44,336 bases of DNA from Azoarcus sp. (GTDB lineage: Bacteria; Pseudomonadota; Gammaproteobacteria; Burkholderiales; Rhodocyclaceae), in the NCBI GenBank assembly GCA_020725025.1, contig DYFV01000043.1:1-44336 (forward strand), written 5' to 3'. The notes under the pieces were generated by a model. The model was not told the DNA's origin, ran no database searches, and worked only from the letters and a program-made list of their open reading frames with translations. How positions within the stretch are numbered: position 1 is the stretch's first letter; every line of letters starts with the position of its first letter. The position numbers were made by a program, and so were the translations under genes. Shown one piece after another: positions 34,730 through 44,156 of this stretch.

Positions 34730-35221
34730 TCAGGCGACCTTTTTCCCTGCGGCGTGCATGCTGTCGGCCAGTCTTGCGCCCGCGTTGGTCGCGGCTGCAA
34801 GGTTGTCGGTCGTCATCGTCGAGAGTTCGCGAACGCCACGTGTGAACATGTCGACTCCGGCATGCCAGTCCTGCGCGACCGGGATGCGGAACTCGGGCAT
34901 GCCGAACCTGTTCGCCACCACCTGCTGCGCTTCACTTTGCGCCTCGACGCAAATTTCCATCACGGTGCGTGAATAGGCGAGACTTCGTTCGAGCAGCGGT
35001 TTCCCCAGCGTTGTGATCAATGCGCCCGCATCGCGACCGCCGGTCATGGAGCTGGCGGCTTGTGTAGCTGCAGCGCAATCGTCAAAACATGTGCGGGCGG
35101 TGTTCGACGCAAGCGCGGAGAGGCGCTCGGTACTGGTCAGGTAGATCCTCGCGAGCGCAATGAAGGTGTCCACCGTTGCGGCTTGCAGTGTGGTCATATT
35201 GACCTGCGGCTTGGTGCTCAT
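34730..35221 (-). CDS. Phasin family protein
   Basis: The 163-residue, largely helical protein matches phasins, the coat proteins of polyhydroxyalkanoate granules. Family features are the amphipathic opening (LQAATVDTFIALARIYLTST), a central EICVEAQSEAQQVV and a C-terminal TDNLAAATNAGARLADSM with a lysine end. The start is ATG 35221 with a GAGGA site. It implies that the organism stores PHA, and it has no evident link to the C1 genes around it. A terminator follows. Confidence 0.83.
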   Translation of the reverse strand: MSTKPQVNMTTLQAATVDTFIALARIYLTSTERLSALASNTARTCFDDCAAATQAASSMTGGRDAGALITTLGKPLLERSLAYSRTVMEICVEAQSEAQQVVANRFGMPEFRIPVAQDWHAGVDMFTRGVRELSTMTTDNLAAATNAGARLADSMHAAGKKVA

Positions 35222-36160
35222 GGTGTTCCTCTTGGGAATTCACGCGTGTGGCGACACAGATCTCTGAATGGAGCTGATCGCGGCACGAGTCCGCTTCTGG
35301 CGGTTGGCTGCTGCGGCGCAGCAGCACAGGTCCGAGTATCCGCCCTTTGGCCAGAAGTTCAATGGATTACTTGTAAGCGGAAGAATGCTGCGAACTTTTG
35401 CCACGCTGCGCTTGTTCGACCGGCGGAACGATCCCGGGCATCACAATGCGCTCACGGTTCGCGTCGACCATGAGCCGAGCGTTCGTTTCCACGATCGTCA
35501 CCACGCAGCCCTGGGCGTGCTTCTGTTGCCGGGCGCCGAAGCCGTCATCGGGGCGCTGTTCACGCCAACGACCCGCAAGCGCCCGAACCTCGACCGGCTG
35601 GTGATTGAAAAGCCGGTGCCGTCTGCGGGCGAGGTGAGCGGACTTTCCGGCCAAGGCGGCGCCAGTGAGCAAGTGCTTGGTGACAGCGTCGATCCGCTAC
35701 CTGCGTTCAACCGTCGCGAAGTCCAATGACAGGACCGGGTCGGGTCCGGGTGTAGGCTGAGGCGACAAGCGGTCGTTGACCGCGACAACCAGACGAACGG
35801 CAGGTGACCAGCGCATGGCCGACCGACGCGCACCGCAGGCTCAACGGGCCCTCCGGCCGACGAGCTCCCATCCAGCCATCGCTTTGGGTGACCGCTTCGC
35901 TCAGAAACCTGCCACCGGACGACCGAAACGACGAATGTCTCTTGTGCGTCGCAACCGGCCGGCGGTCGGTCGAGAACGCCGCATGAGACACCCCGTGTCA
36001 GCGCCGGGCGGTCTTTCAGCGCCGTCGCGTGGCCCGAGTGGAGTGCAACGGAACCCGGGAGCGGCCGTGGTCGTTCCGCCGTGATTCCCGGATTCTGCTG
36101 CGGCTCCGTCCAGGCTACGAGGTCTCTCGGAGCCCGACGCGGCCCGGCTGCCGCGGCGCC
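35222..36160. other. Gene-poor stretch before the second formate dehydrogenase
   Basis: About 940 bp with no gene I can support. Several open frames of 80-150 codons exist on both strands, but they have no ribosome sites or known domains, and none dominates. Low-grade inverted sequences are present, with no terminal repeats or transposase motif. It is probably decayed or intergenic DNA. Confidence 0.5.
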
Positions 36161-38965
36161 TTACCGATTCCGAACCGGCCCACCGATCCGCGCCGCGCAG
36201 TACTTGAACTCCGGGATCTTGCCGAAGGGGTCCAGCGCGGGCTGGGTGAGCAGGTTCGCGGCCGCCTCCACGTAGCAGAAGGGCATGAAGATGGAGCCCT
36301 TCTGCATGCCGCGGTCGGCGCGCGCGGCGAGCGTGATCGCGCCGCGGCGGGTCTCCAGCGTGACCTCGGCGCCGGAGGCGATGCCCAGCGCGGCCAGGTC
36401 GTCCGGATGCACGGTGCACCAGGGTTGCGGTTCCAGCGCATCGAGGACGTTGGCGCGGCGGGTCATGGAGCCGGTGTGCCAGTGCTCGAGCACGCGCCCG
36501 GTGGTCAGGACGAAGGGGTAGGACTCGTCCGGCAGCTCTGCGGCCGGCAGCGGTGCGACGGCAACGAAGCGGGCGCGGCCGTTCCCGGTGGGGAAGTCCT
36601 CCTCGAACAGCACCGGGTAGGAGGGACCGTCCACGGTGAACTTCGGTGCGACGACGGCCCGCTCGGCTTCGAGCTCGGTCCAGGTGATGCCGGCGTAGCT
36701 GGGCATCGCGCGGCACAGCTCCTCGAAGATGTCGGCGGGGCCGGCGTAGTTCCAGGCGAGCCCCAGCCGCCTCGCGATCTCCTGGATGATCCACCAGTCG
36801 GGGCGGGCGTCGCCGGGCAGCGGCAGCACGGGCTGTGCGAGCTGCACCAGGCGGTCGGTGTTGGTGAAGCTGCCGGCCTTCTCCATCAGGCTGGAGGCGG
36901 GCAGCACGACGTCGGCGAGCATCGCGGTCTCGGTGAGGAAGAGGTCCTGCACGACGAGGTGCTCCAGGCCGCCGAGCGCGGCCCGGGCGTGGGCGAGGTC
37001 GGGGTCGGACATCGCGGGGTTCTCGCCCTCGATGTACATGCCGCGGATCTCGCCTTCGAGCGCCGCGTCCATGATCTCGACCACCGTCAGGCCCGGCTTG
37101 TCGGCGAGCGGCGTGCCCCACAGCGCTTCGAACTTCGCCCGCACGGCCGGATCGGCGACGCGCTGGTAGTCGGGGAACATCATCGGGATCAGGCCCGCGT
37201 CCGAGGCCCCCTGCACGTTGTTCTGCCCGCGCAGGGGGTGCAGGCCGGTGCCGCGCCGCCCGATCTGGCCGGTCATCAGCGCGAGGGCGATGAGGCAGCG
37301 GGAGTTGTCGGTGCCGTGGGTGTGCTGGGACACGCCCATGCCCCAGAAGATCATGCTGGCGGGGCCCCGCGCGTAGAGGCGGGCGACTTCCCGCGCAGTG
37401 GCGGCGGGGATGCCGGTGATCGCCTCGACCCGCTCGGGCGGGAAGGCGAGGGCGGCGGCGCGGAATGCTTCGAAGCCTTCGGTGCGCGCGGCGATGAAGG
37501 CCTCGTCGGTGAGCCCCTCCTCGATGATCACGCAGGCCAGCGACAGGAGCAGGGTGACGTCCGCGCCGGGGCGGAACTGCAGGAAGCGGTGGGCGTGGCG
37601 CGCGAGGGGCGTCTCGCGCGGATCCATCAGGATCAGCTTCGCGCCGCGCTCGGCCGCATTCTTCATGAAGGACGCGGCGACCGGATGGTTCGCGGCCGGG
37701 TTGGCCCCGATCACGACGATCACGTCGGCGAACGCCACGTCGCGCACCGGGTTGGACACTGCGCCGGAGCCGATGCCTTCGAGCAGCGCGGCGACCGAGG
37801 ACGCGTGGCACAGGCGCGTGCAGTGATCCACGTTATGGGTGCCGAAACCCGCCCGAACGAGCTTCTGGAAGAGATAGGCCTCCTCGTTGCTGCCCTTGGC
37901 CGAGCCGAAGCCCGCGAGGGCATGGGGGCCGTGCTCGGCCTTGATGCGGGCGAGACCGCCGGCGGCGGCGTCCAGCGCTTCCTCCCAGCTCGCCTCGCGG
38001 AAGGCGGCGAGCGGGTTCGCCGGGTCGAGCTCGACGGACTTCGGGATGCCGGGCTTGCGGATCAACGGCTTGGTGAGGCGATGGGAATGGCGCGGGTAGC
38101 CGAAGCCGTAGCGGCCCTTCACGCACAGCCGGCCGGCGTTCGCCGGACCGTCGCGGCCGACCACATGGACGATCTTCGCCGCCGGGCCTTCGCCGGCCAC
38201 GTGGTAGGTCGTCTGGCAGCCGACGCCGCAGTAGGGGCACAGGGAGTCGATCGCCCTGGTTTCGGCTACCGGCACCGGTGCGGGGATGGGCTCGGCGAAG
38301 GCGCCCAGCACCGGCGCGGGTTCGGGGGCGGCCGTCGCGAGCGGCGCGGGCAGGAGCGCGCCGGTCGGGCAGGCCTGCACGCATTCGCCGCAGCCCACGC
38401 AGGTCGAGGTGCCCATCGGCTCGTCCAGGTCGAACACGATGGCCGTCTCGGCGCCGCGCCGGGCGAGGCCGATCACGTCGTTCACCTGTTCCTCGCGGCA
38501 GGCGCGCAGGCAGCGCGTGCACTGGATGCAGGCGGCGAGATTCACGGCGATGCCGGGGTGGCTGCGGTCGGGGGCGGGATTGTCGCGGCGGGCGAAGCGG
38601 GAAGACGCCACGCCGAGCTCCTCGCACCAGTGGGCGAGCTCGGAATCGGGTTTCTCGGCCTCGGCGGGCACGTCGGCGCGCAAGAGCTCCAGCACCATGC
38701 GCTGCGACGCGCGGGCGCGCTCGCTCTCGGCCCTCACCTTCATGCCGGGCTTGGGCGCGCGGCAGCACGAGGGGGCGAGCACGCGCTCGCCGTCGATCTC
38801 CACCACGCAGGCGCGGCAGTTGCCGTCGGCACGCAGGCCGTCGGTGTAGCACAGGTGCGGGATCTCCACCCCGGCGCGCTGCGCGGCCTGGAGGATGGAT
38901 TCGCCCGGGGCGGCGTCGACGGCGCGGCCGTCGAGCTCGAAGCGGATCAGGTCGACGGCGTTCAT
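36161..38965 (-). CDS. fdh1A: Formate dehydrogenase alpha subunit (Fdh1-type, Mo/W)
   Basis: The 934-residue protein has a 2Fe-2S N-terminal domain (Cys39, 50, 53, 68), two ferredoxin clusters (from Cys146 and Cys189), a fourth cluster at CPYCGVGC (243-250) and a bis-MGD domain. The metal ligand is Cys386 next to His387 in HCTRLCHAS, so no selenocysteine is used. With a fused diaphorase partner it matches the heterodimeric Fdh1 of Methylobacterium, which uses tungsten; the metal here is not readable. Its ATG overlaps the beta gene's stop (ATGA). It oxidises formate from PurU. It is only distantly related to fdsA in this window. Confidence 0.93.
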   Translation of the reverse strand: MNAVDLIRFELDGRAVDAAPGESILQAAQRAGVEIPHLCYTDGLRADGNCRACVVEIDGERVLAPSCCRAPKPGMKVRAESERARASQRMVLELLRADVPAEAEKPDSELAHWCEELGVASSRFARRDNPAPDRSHPGIAVNLAACIQCTRCLRACREEQVNDVIGLARRGAETAIVFDLDEPMGTSTCVGCGECVQACPTGALLPAPLATAAPEPAPVLGAFAEPIPAPVPVAETRAIDSLCPYCGVGCQTTYHVAGEGPAAKIVHVVGRDGPANAGRLCVKGRYGFGYPRHSHRLTKPLIRKPGIPKSVELDPANPLAAFREASWEEALDAAAGGLARIKAEHGPHALAGFGSAKGSNEEAYLFQKLVRAGFGTHNVDHCTRLCHASSVAALLEGIGSGAVSNPVRDVAFADVIVVIGANPAANHPVAASFMKNAAERGAKLILMDPRETPLARHAHRFLQFRPGADVTLLLSLACVIIEEGLTDEAFIAARTEGFEAFRAAALAFPPERVEAITGIPAATAREVARLYARGPASMIFWGMGVSQHTHGTDNSRCLIALALMTGQIGRRGTGLHPLRGQNNVQGASDAGLIPMMFPDYQRVADPAVRAKFEALWGTPLADKPGLTVVEIMDAALEGEIRGMYIEGENPAMSDPDLAHARAALGGLEHLVVQDLFLTETAMLADVVLPASSLMEKAGSFTNTDRLVQLAQPVLPLPGDARPDWWIIQEIARRLGLAWNYAGPADIFEELCRAMPSYAGITWTELEAERAVVAPKFTVDGPSYPVLFEEDFPTGNGRARFVAVAPLPAAELPDESYPFVLTTGRVLEHWHTGSMTRRANVLDALEPQPWCTVHPDDLAALGIASGAEVTLETRRGAITLAARADRGMQKGSIFMPFCYVEAAANLLTQPALDPFGKIPEFKYCAARIGGPVRNR

Positions 38966-40668
38966 GCTGCGCCCTCCATTTCGGTCGCATCCTGCGTTTT
39001 CGCGCCGACCTCCTGGGGGAAGAAGCGCAGCACCGATTGCATCGGGTTCGGCGCGGCCTGCCCGAGGCCGCAGATCGAGGCATCCATCATCGTCCTGCCG
39101 AGCTCGGCGAGGAGCGCGGCGTCCCACTCCGGCGCCTTCATCAGCTCGGCCGCCTTGGCGGTGCCGACCCGACAGGGCGTGCATTGCCCGCAGGACTCGT
39201 GGGCGAAGAACTCCATCGCGTTCCCGGCCAGGAGGCGTGCCTTGTCATGCTGCGAGAACACGACGATCGCCGCCGAGCCGATGAAGCAGCCGTAGGGCGC
39301 GAGGGTGTCGAAGTCGAGCGGCACATCGGCCAGCCGCGCGGGCAGGATGCCGCCCGAGGCGCCGCCCGGGAAGTAGCCGTAGAGCTCGTGGCCGGGGAGC
39401 ATGCCGCCGCAGTGCTCGTCGACGAGCTCGCGCAAGGTGATGCCCGCGTCGGTCACCACGACGCCCGGCTTCGCGACGCGGCCGCTCACCGAGAAGCTGC
39501 GAAGGCCCTTGCGGCCGTTGCGGCCGTGGCCCGCGAACCAGTCGGCGCCGCGCTCGACGATGTCGCGTACCCACCACAAGGTTTCCAGGTTGTGCTCCAG
39601 GGTCGGGCGGCCGAAGAGCCCGACCTCGGCGACGTAGGGCGGGCGCAGGCGCGGCATGCCGCGCTTGCCTTCGATGGATTCGATCATGGCCGATTCCTCG
39701 CCGCACACGTAGGCGCCGGCGCCCCGGCGCAGCTCGATGGGCGGCAGGTCGGGCCAGGCGGCGCGCACCCGCGCGAGCTCCTCGTCGAGCAGGCGCCGCA
39801 GCGCGGGGTACTCGTCGCGGATGTAGATCCAGATGCCGGCTATGCCCACGACTCGCGCGGCGATCAGCATGCCTTCGATGAAGCGGTGCGGGTCGGTGGC
39901 GAGGTAGTGGCGGTCCTTGAAGGTGCCCGGCTCGCCCTCGTCGATGTTCACCGCCATGTTGCGCGGGGCGGGCTGGGCGGCGACGGTGCGCCACTTGCGC
40001 GCAGCCGGGAAGCCGGCCCCGCCGAGGCCGCGCAGTCCCGCGTGGTCGAGGGCGGCAACGATGGATTCGGGGGCGCGCTCGCCGCTCGCCACCGCCTCCC
40101 ACAGCGCGTAGCCGCCTGCCGCGCGGTAGGCGTCGAAGCGGATGGCGTCCGGCAGGGCCTCCTCGCGCTCGCCGCCCGCCACGACCGCTGCGACCTGGTC
40201 GGCATCCGCGTGCACCACCGGCTTCTGCCCGACGACCGCGACCGGCGCGCTGTCGCAGCGGCCGACGCAGGGCACGCGCTGCACGCGCACGTCCGCGCCC
40301 AACCGGGTTGCGAGCGCGGCGGCGAGTTCCGACCCGCCCGCCATGGCGCAGCCGAGCGAATCGCACACGCGTACGGTGAGTTTCGGCGGCGCTTCGCCCC
40401 CCGTGGGGACGAAGTCGAAATGGTGATAGAAGCTGGCGACCTCGAACACCTCGGCGCGCGCGAGCTTCAGCGCCTGGGCGAGCGCCGCGAGATGCTCGGC
40501 GTGGAGCGCGCCATGGGTGTCCTGCAGGCGGTGCAGGTACTCGATCAGGCGGTCGGCGCGCGGCGCGATTCCGGCGTCGAGGTCGGGGGCCAGGGCCGCC
40601 TCGGCGGCCTGACGCGCGGATTCTGGGAGCGGTTCGCGCCGGCGACCGCGGTCCGGGTTCTTGGGCAT
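38962..40668 (-). CDS. fdh1B: Formate dehydrogenase beta subunit (fused NuoE-NuoF)
   Basis: The 568-residue protein joins two modules that are separate in the fds operon. Residues about 1-165 are NuoE-like, with EVASFYHHF and 2Fe-2S ligands in CDSLGCAM and CVGRCDSAP. Residues about 180-568 are NuoF-like, with LRGLGGAGFPAARKW, NIDEGEPGTFKDRH, GAGAYVCGEESAM and the 4Fe-4S motif ESCGQCTPCRVG. It reduces NAD with electrons from the alpha subunit. The start is ATG 40668; a TTG two codons earlier is possible. It lies 42 bp after mttB on the same strand and is likely co-transcribed with it. Confidence 0.94.
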   Translation of the reverse strand: MPKNPDRGRRREPLPESARQAAEAALAPDLDAGIAPRADRLIEYLHRLQDTHGALHAEHLAALAQALKLARAEVFEVASFYHHFDFVPTGGEAPPKLTVRVCDSLGCAMAGGSELAAALATRLGADVRVQRVPCVGRCDSAPVAVVGQKPVVHADADQVAAVVAGGEREEALPDAIRFDAYRAAGGYALWEAVASGERAPESIVAALDHAGLRGLGGAGFPAARKWRTVAAQPAPRNMAVNIDEGEPGTFKDRHYLATDPHRFIEGMLIAARVVGIAGIWIYIRDEYPALRRLLDEELARVRAAWPDLPPIELRRGAGAYVCGEESAMIESIEGKRGMPRLRPPYVAEVGLFGRPTLEHNLETLWWVRDIVERGADWFAGHGRNGRKGLRSFSVSGRVAKPGVVVTDAGITLRELVDEHCGGMLPGHELYGYFPGGASGGILPARLADVPLDFDTLAPYGCFIGSAAIVVFSQHDKARLLAGNAMEFFAHESCGQCTPCRVGTAKAAELMKAPEWDAALLAELGRTMMDASICGLGQAAPNPMQSVLRFFPQEVGAKTQDATEMEGAA

Positions 40669-40710
40669 CGACAACTATCCGTAAGAGTCTTCGGGCGGCG
40701 CCGGCGCCGG

Positions 40711-42273
40711 TCAGCTGTTGGCGTCCGGGAAGGAATCCTTGCGCCGGCGCATGTAGGCCTGCAGCGCCTCGTCGACGCCAGGGTCGAGCGCGGGCGCCTG
40801 GTACTCGGCGAGCATCTTCTTCCAGCGCGCGTTGGCGCGCTGCGCCATGTCGAGCCGGCCTTCGGAATCCCACTGCTCGAAGCTGTTGTTGTCGGCGATC
40901 GGCGAGCGGTAGAAGGCCGTCTCGAAGTTCGCCTGGGTGTGGGCGCAGCCGAGGAAGTGCTTGCCGGGGCCGACCTCGCGGATGGCGTCCATCGCTTGGC
41001 CGTTCTCCGACAGGTCGACGCCGCCCATCAGGACTTGCATCATGCCGGCCTGGTCGGCGTCCATGATGAACTTCTCGTAGCCCATGGCGAGCCCGCCCTC
41101 CAGCCAGCCGGCGGTGTGCAGCGCGAAGTTCACGCCCGCCAGGGCGGTCGGCAGCAGGGTGTTGGCGCTCTCGCTCGCGGCCTGCGCATCGGGGATCTTG
41201 GCAGCGGTCAGCGAGCCGCCGGAACGGAAGGGTACGCCCAGCCGCCGCGCGAGGTGGGCCATCACGAAGAGGACCAGCGCGGGCTCGGGCGTGCCGAAGG
41301 TCGGCGCGCCGGACTGCATGGACATGGAGCTCGCGAAGCTGCCGAACACCACCGGCGCGCCGGGATTGACGAGCTGCACGAAGGCCATGCCGGCCATCGC
41401 CTCGGCGAGCGTCTGGGCGGCGGTGCCGGCGACCGTCACCGGAGACATCGCGCCGGCGAGGATGAAGGGGGTGACGATGCAGGCCTGGTTGTTGCGCGCA
41501 TATACCTTCGCGGCGCCGAGCATGGTGTCGTCGAAGGTCATCGGCGAGTTGGCGTTGATCAGGTTGATCACCGCGGTGCGGGGCTTGCCCGTTTCCGGGT
41601 CGATCCATTGGTCGCCGAACAGGATCTTGGCCATCTCGACCGTGTCCTGGGCGCGCTCGGGGTGGGTGACCGAGCCCATGAAGCACTTGTCCGAGTACTT
41701 CATGTGGCTGTAGACCATGTCGAAGTGGCGCTTGTTGACCGGCAGGTCCACCGGCTCGCAGATGGTGCCGCCGGAGTGGTGCATGCTGGGCGACAGGTAG
41801 GCGAGCTTGACGAAGTTGCGGAAGTCCTCGATGTTGCCGTAGCGGCGGCCGTCGTCCAGGTTGTGGATGAACGGGCTGCCATAGGCGGGCACGAAGACCG
41901 TGTTGGCGCCGCCGATGCGTACGTTGCGCTCGGGATTGCGCGCGACCTGGGTGAACTCGCGCGGCGCGCTGTCCTGGATCAGCTTGCGGCACATCCCGCG
42001 CGGCATGCGCACCCGCTCGCCCTGCACGTCGGCGCCCGCGTCGCGCCAGATCTGCAGCGCTTCCGCGTCATCGCGAAAATCGATGCCGACTTCCTCGAGG
42101 ATGGTGTCGGCATTGTGCTCGATGATCGCGAGCCCCTCCTCTGTGAGCACCTCGAAGTAGGGGATCTTGCGGCTGACGTAGGGGGCTTGCACGGCCTGTT
42201 CGCGCGAACGCGCCGCGCGCCGTGCCTCGCTTCCTCCGCGCCCGGCGCGCCGGCGGGTTTCGGTAGTACTCAT
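40711..42273 (-). CDS. MttB-family methyltransferase without pyrrolysine
   Basis: The 520-residue TIM-barrel protein belongs to the trimethylamine/glycine-betaine:corrinoid methyltransferase family. The frame is continuous, with no internal amber, so it is the non-pyrrolysine kind, like the glycine betaine enzyme MtgB. Family stretches include PYFEVLTEEGLAIIEHNAD, FVPAYGSPFIHNLDDG, MHHSGGTICEP and INLINANSPMTFDDTML. It should transfer a methyl from a quaternary amine to the corrinoid protein. The BCCT neighbour supports a betaine substrate, but the exact compound is open. A GGGAGAG ribosome site precedes ATG 42273. Confidence 0.92.
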   Translation of the reverse strand: MSTTETRRRAGRGGSEARRAARSREQAVQAPYVSRKIPYFEVLTEEGLAIIEHNADTILEEVGIDFRDDAEALQIWRDAGADVQGERVRMPRGMCRKLIQDSAPREFTQVARNPERNVRIGGANTVFVPAYGSPFIHNLDDGRRYGNIEDFRNFVKLAYLSPSMHHSGGTICEPVDLPVNKRHFDMVYSHMKYSDKCFMGSVTHPERAQDTVEMAKILFGDQWIDPETGKPRTAVINLINANSPMTFDDTMLGAAKVYARNNQACIVTPFILAGAMSPVTVAGTAAQTLAEAMAGMAFVQLVNPGAPVVFGSFASSMSMQSGAPTFGTPEPALVLFVMAHLARRLGVPFRSGGSLTAAKIPDAQAASESANTLLPTALAGVNFALHTAGWLEGGLAMGYEKFIMDADQAGMMQVLMGGVDLSENGQAMDAIREVGPGKHFLGCAHTQANFETAFYRSPIADNNSFEQWDSEGRLDMAQRANARWKKMLAEYQAPALDPGVDEALQAYMRRRKDSFPDANS

Positions 42274-42468
42274 GGTCTCGCTCTCCCTAGCTAGGTGGGT
42301 TCGGGGCTGGTGGTTCCCGGCAGTATGTGGATTGCCAGGGCGCGACTGCGTGCAGGTTGCGACGCCCAGTTAGCGATTCGCGTCATTGCCGGGCGGGCCG
42401 GGATTGCCTGATGGGCGGGGGAGGGGGCGGCGCCGGAGGTCGAAGCGTGCCGCCCCGTGTCGGAAAGG

Positions 42469-42502
42469 GATTCGCGGCGCCCGCCTGCGGGCGCCGCGAA
42501 TC
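42469..42502 (-). terminator. Strong hairpin directly after the BCCT gene
   Basis: GATTCGCGGCGCCCGC at 42469-42484 and its exact complement at 42487-42502 form a 16-bp perfect stem one base after the BCCT stop codon. CCCTTTCC follows on the minus strand. The T-run is weak, but position and strength fit a terminator that separates BCCT from mttB. Confidence 0.7.
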
Positions 42503-42503
42503 T

Positions 42504-44057
42504 TCAGGCGTAGTGAGACTGGTGAAGGGCCTTGTAGAGGCCGACCATCATCACGAGCAATACGACGGTGAAGGGCAGGCCGGTGGCCACCGCGCCGGCT
42601 TGCAAGGCATTGAGCGCGTCCTTGCCGCCCGCCGAAAGCAGGATCGCCGCGATGACGCCGACCAGGGAGGCCCACAGCACCTTCTGGCAGCGGGGTGCAT
42701 CGACCTTGCCGCCAGCGGTGATGGAGTCGATGACCAGGGCGCCTGAGTCGGCCGAGGTCACGAAGAAGATCAGCACGAGCATGATCGCCAGGGTCGAAGT
42801 CAGGGCGCTCAGCGGCATGTTCTGAAGCATGTGGAACATCGCCAGGGACACGTCGCCGATGCCGTTGGCCAGCTCTCCGATCCCGCCGGCCGACTGGGCC
42901 AGCGCGTTGCCGCCGAAGGCAGTCATCCACGCCAAGGTCACGAGGGTCGGCACGATCAGCACCGCGGTCAGCAGCTCGCGCACCGTGCGTCCCTTGGAAA
43001 CGCGGGCGATGAACACGCCGACGAAGGGCGACCACGAGATCCACCAGGCCCAGTAGAACACCGTCCAGCCGTGGAACCACGACTGGTCGTCGCGTCCGAT
43101 CCAGTTGGACAGCGGCAGCAGGTGCTCGGCATAGGCGGCCGTGGTCGTGCCCAGGCCGTTCACGAAGGCGACGATGCCTCCGGCAAAGGCGACGAACAGC
43201 ATCAACGCGGTCGCGAGCAGCATGTTGATGTTGCTGAGCAGCTTGATCCCACCGTCGATCCCGCGCCAGACGGAGAGCAGCGTCACGGCGGTCACGGTCA
43301 CGATGATCGCCATCTGGAGCTCGATGGTGTTGGCGATGCCGGTCAGGTAGTGGAGCCCGCTGGCAGCCTGCGACGCGCCGAGACCGAGGGAGGTGGCGAG
43401 ACCGAACACCGTCGCCAGCACCGCGGTGATGTCCACGGTGTGGCCCACCCAGCCGCGCACGCGGGTGCCGAGCAGGGGGTAGAAGGCAGCGCGCAGCGAC
43501 AGCGGCAAGCGCAGGTTGAAGGTGAAGAAGCCGATCGCGACGGCCACCACGCCGTAGATCGCCCACGGATGCAGCCCCCAGTGGAACATCGTGGCGCCCA
43601 TCGCGGCGCTCGCGCCCTCCGGCGTCCTCGCAGCCACGTTCAGCGGGGTCCCGTACCAGTCGGTGTAGTACGCAACCGGTTCCGCGACGCTCCAGAACAT
43701 CAATCCGATTCCCATGCCGGCCGCGAACAGCATCGCGAACCAGGACATCGTCGAATACTCGGGGCGCGCGGTCGCGCCACCGAGCCGGACCTTGCCGACC
43801 GGCAGCAGGATCAGAGCGACGCAGAACACCACGAAGGCGTTGCCCGCGAACATGAACAGCCAGTCGAAATGGTCGATGGCCCAAGTGCGCGCGGCGACCA
43901 TCTGCGCACTGGCTTGCGCCGGATCCAACAGGGCGTAAAGGATGAAAAGTACGATCAGGGTCGCCGTGACCGGAAAGACGGGATTATGGAAATCCAGACC
44001 CCAGAACTGCTTGTTGTCTATACCTGGCTCTAGCGCAATGCTTTCATTGACGCTCAT
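42504..44057 (-). CDS. BCCT family transporter
   Basis: The 517-residue carrier of the betaine/choline/carnitine family has about twelve membrane helices. The glycine-rich stretch GMGIGLMFWSVAEP and the signature FYWAWWISWSPFVGVFIARV, with the aromatic residues that cage quaternary ammonium groups, are both present. It takes up the probable substrate of the adjacent MttB-type enzyme. I chose ATG 44057, since AGGAGA lies seven bases before it; the frame upstream to 44210 is not protein-like. The long C-terminal regulatory tail of osmosensing members is absent, which fits a catabolic role. Confidence 0.93.
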   Translation of the reverse strand: MSVNESIALEPGIDNKQFWGLDFHNPVFPVTATLIVLFILYALLDPAQASAQMVAARTWAIDHFDWLFMFAGNAFVVFCVALILLPVGKVRLGGATARPEYSTMSWFAMLFAAGMGIGLMFWSVAEPVAYYTDWYGTPLNVAARTPEGASAAMGATMFHWGLHPWAIYGVVAVAIGFFTFNLRLPLSLRAAFYPLLGTRVRGWVGHTVDITAVLATVFGLATSLGLGASQAASGLHYLTGIANTIELQMAIIVTVTAVTLLSVWRGIDGGIKLLSNINMLLATALMLFVAFAGGIVAFVNGLGTTTAAYAEHLLPLSNWIGRDDQSWFHGWTVFYWAWWISWSPFVGVFIARVSKGRTVRELLTAVLIVPTLVTLAWMTAFGGNALAQSAGGIGELANGIGDVSLAMFHMLQNMPLSALTSTLAIMLVLIFFVTSADSGALVIDSITAGGKVDAPRCQKVLWASLVGVIAAILLSAGGKDALNALQAGAVATGLPFTVVLLVMMVGLYKALHQSHYA

Positions 44058-44089
44058 CGAGGTGTCTCCTCTTTTATTCCATATAGGCC

Positions 44090-44156
44090 GTTCGCGGGTG
44101 AATCGCAGTCCGCGAACAGGAGTGCTGCATTGGTGCGCGGGAACTATTGTTCCCGC
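44090..44156. promoter_or_regulatory. Two dyads upstream of the BCCT gene
   Basis: GTTCGCGG (44090-44097) and CCGCGAAC (44110-44117) are perfect 8-bp arms with a 12-bp spacer. GCGGGAAC (44137-44144) and GTTCCCGC (44149-44156) are perfect 8-bp arms with a 4-bp spacer. The first sits about 35 bp before the BCCT start, and an AT-rich TATATGG stretch near 44078-44085 could be its -10 box. They are candidate regulator sites for substrate uptake. Confidence 0.55.

Noticed and set aside
35268..35729. 153-codon plus-strand open frame and its antisense partner
   Set aside because: Neither strand gives a recognisable protein or a start signal; no transposase motif or terminal repeats were found.
40711..42273. 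Pyrrolysine-containing trimethylamine methyltransferase
   Set aside because: No in-frame amber is read through, and no pylT, pylS or pylBCD genes are visible.
36029..42294. Long plus-strand open frames of about 1000-1300 codons opposite fdh1A, fdh1B and mttB
   Set aside because: Same cause; composition is low-complexity and the minus-strand genes have intact motifs, ribosome sites and overlaps.
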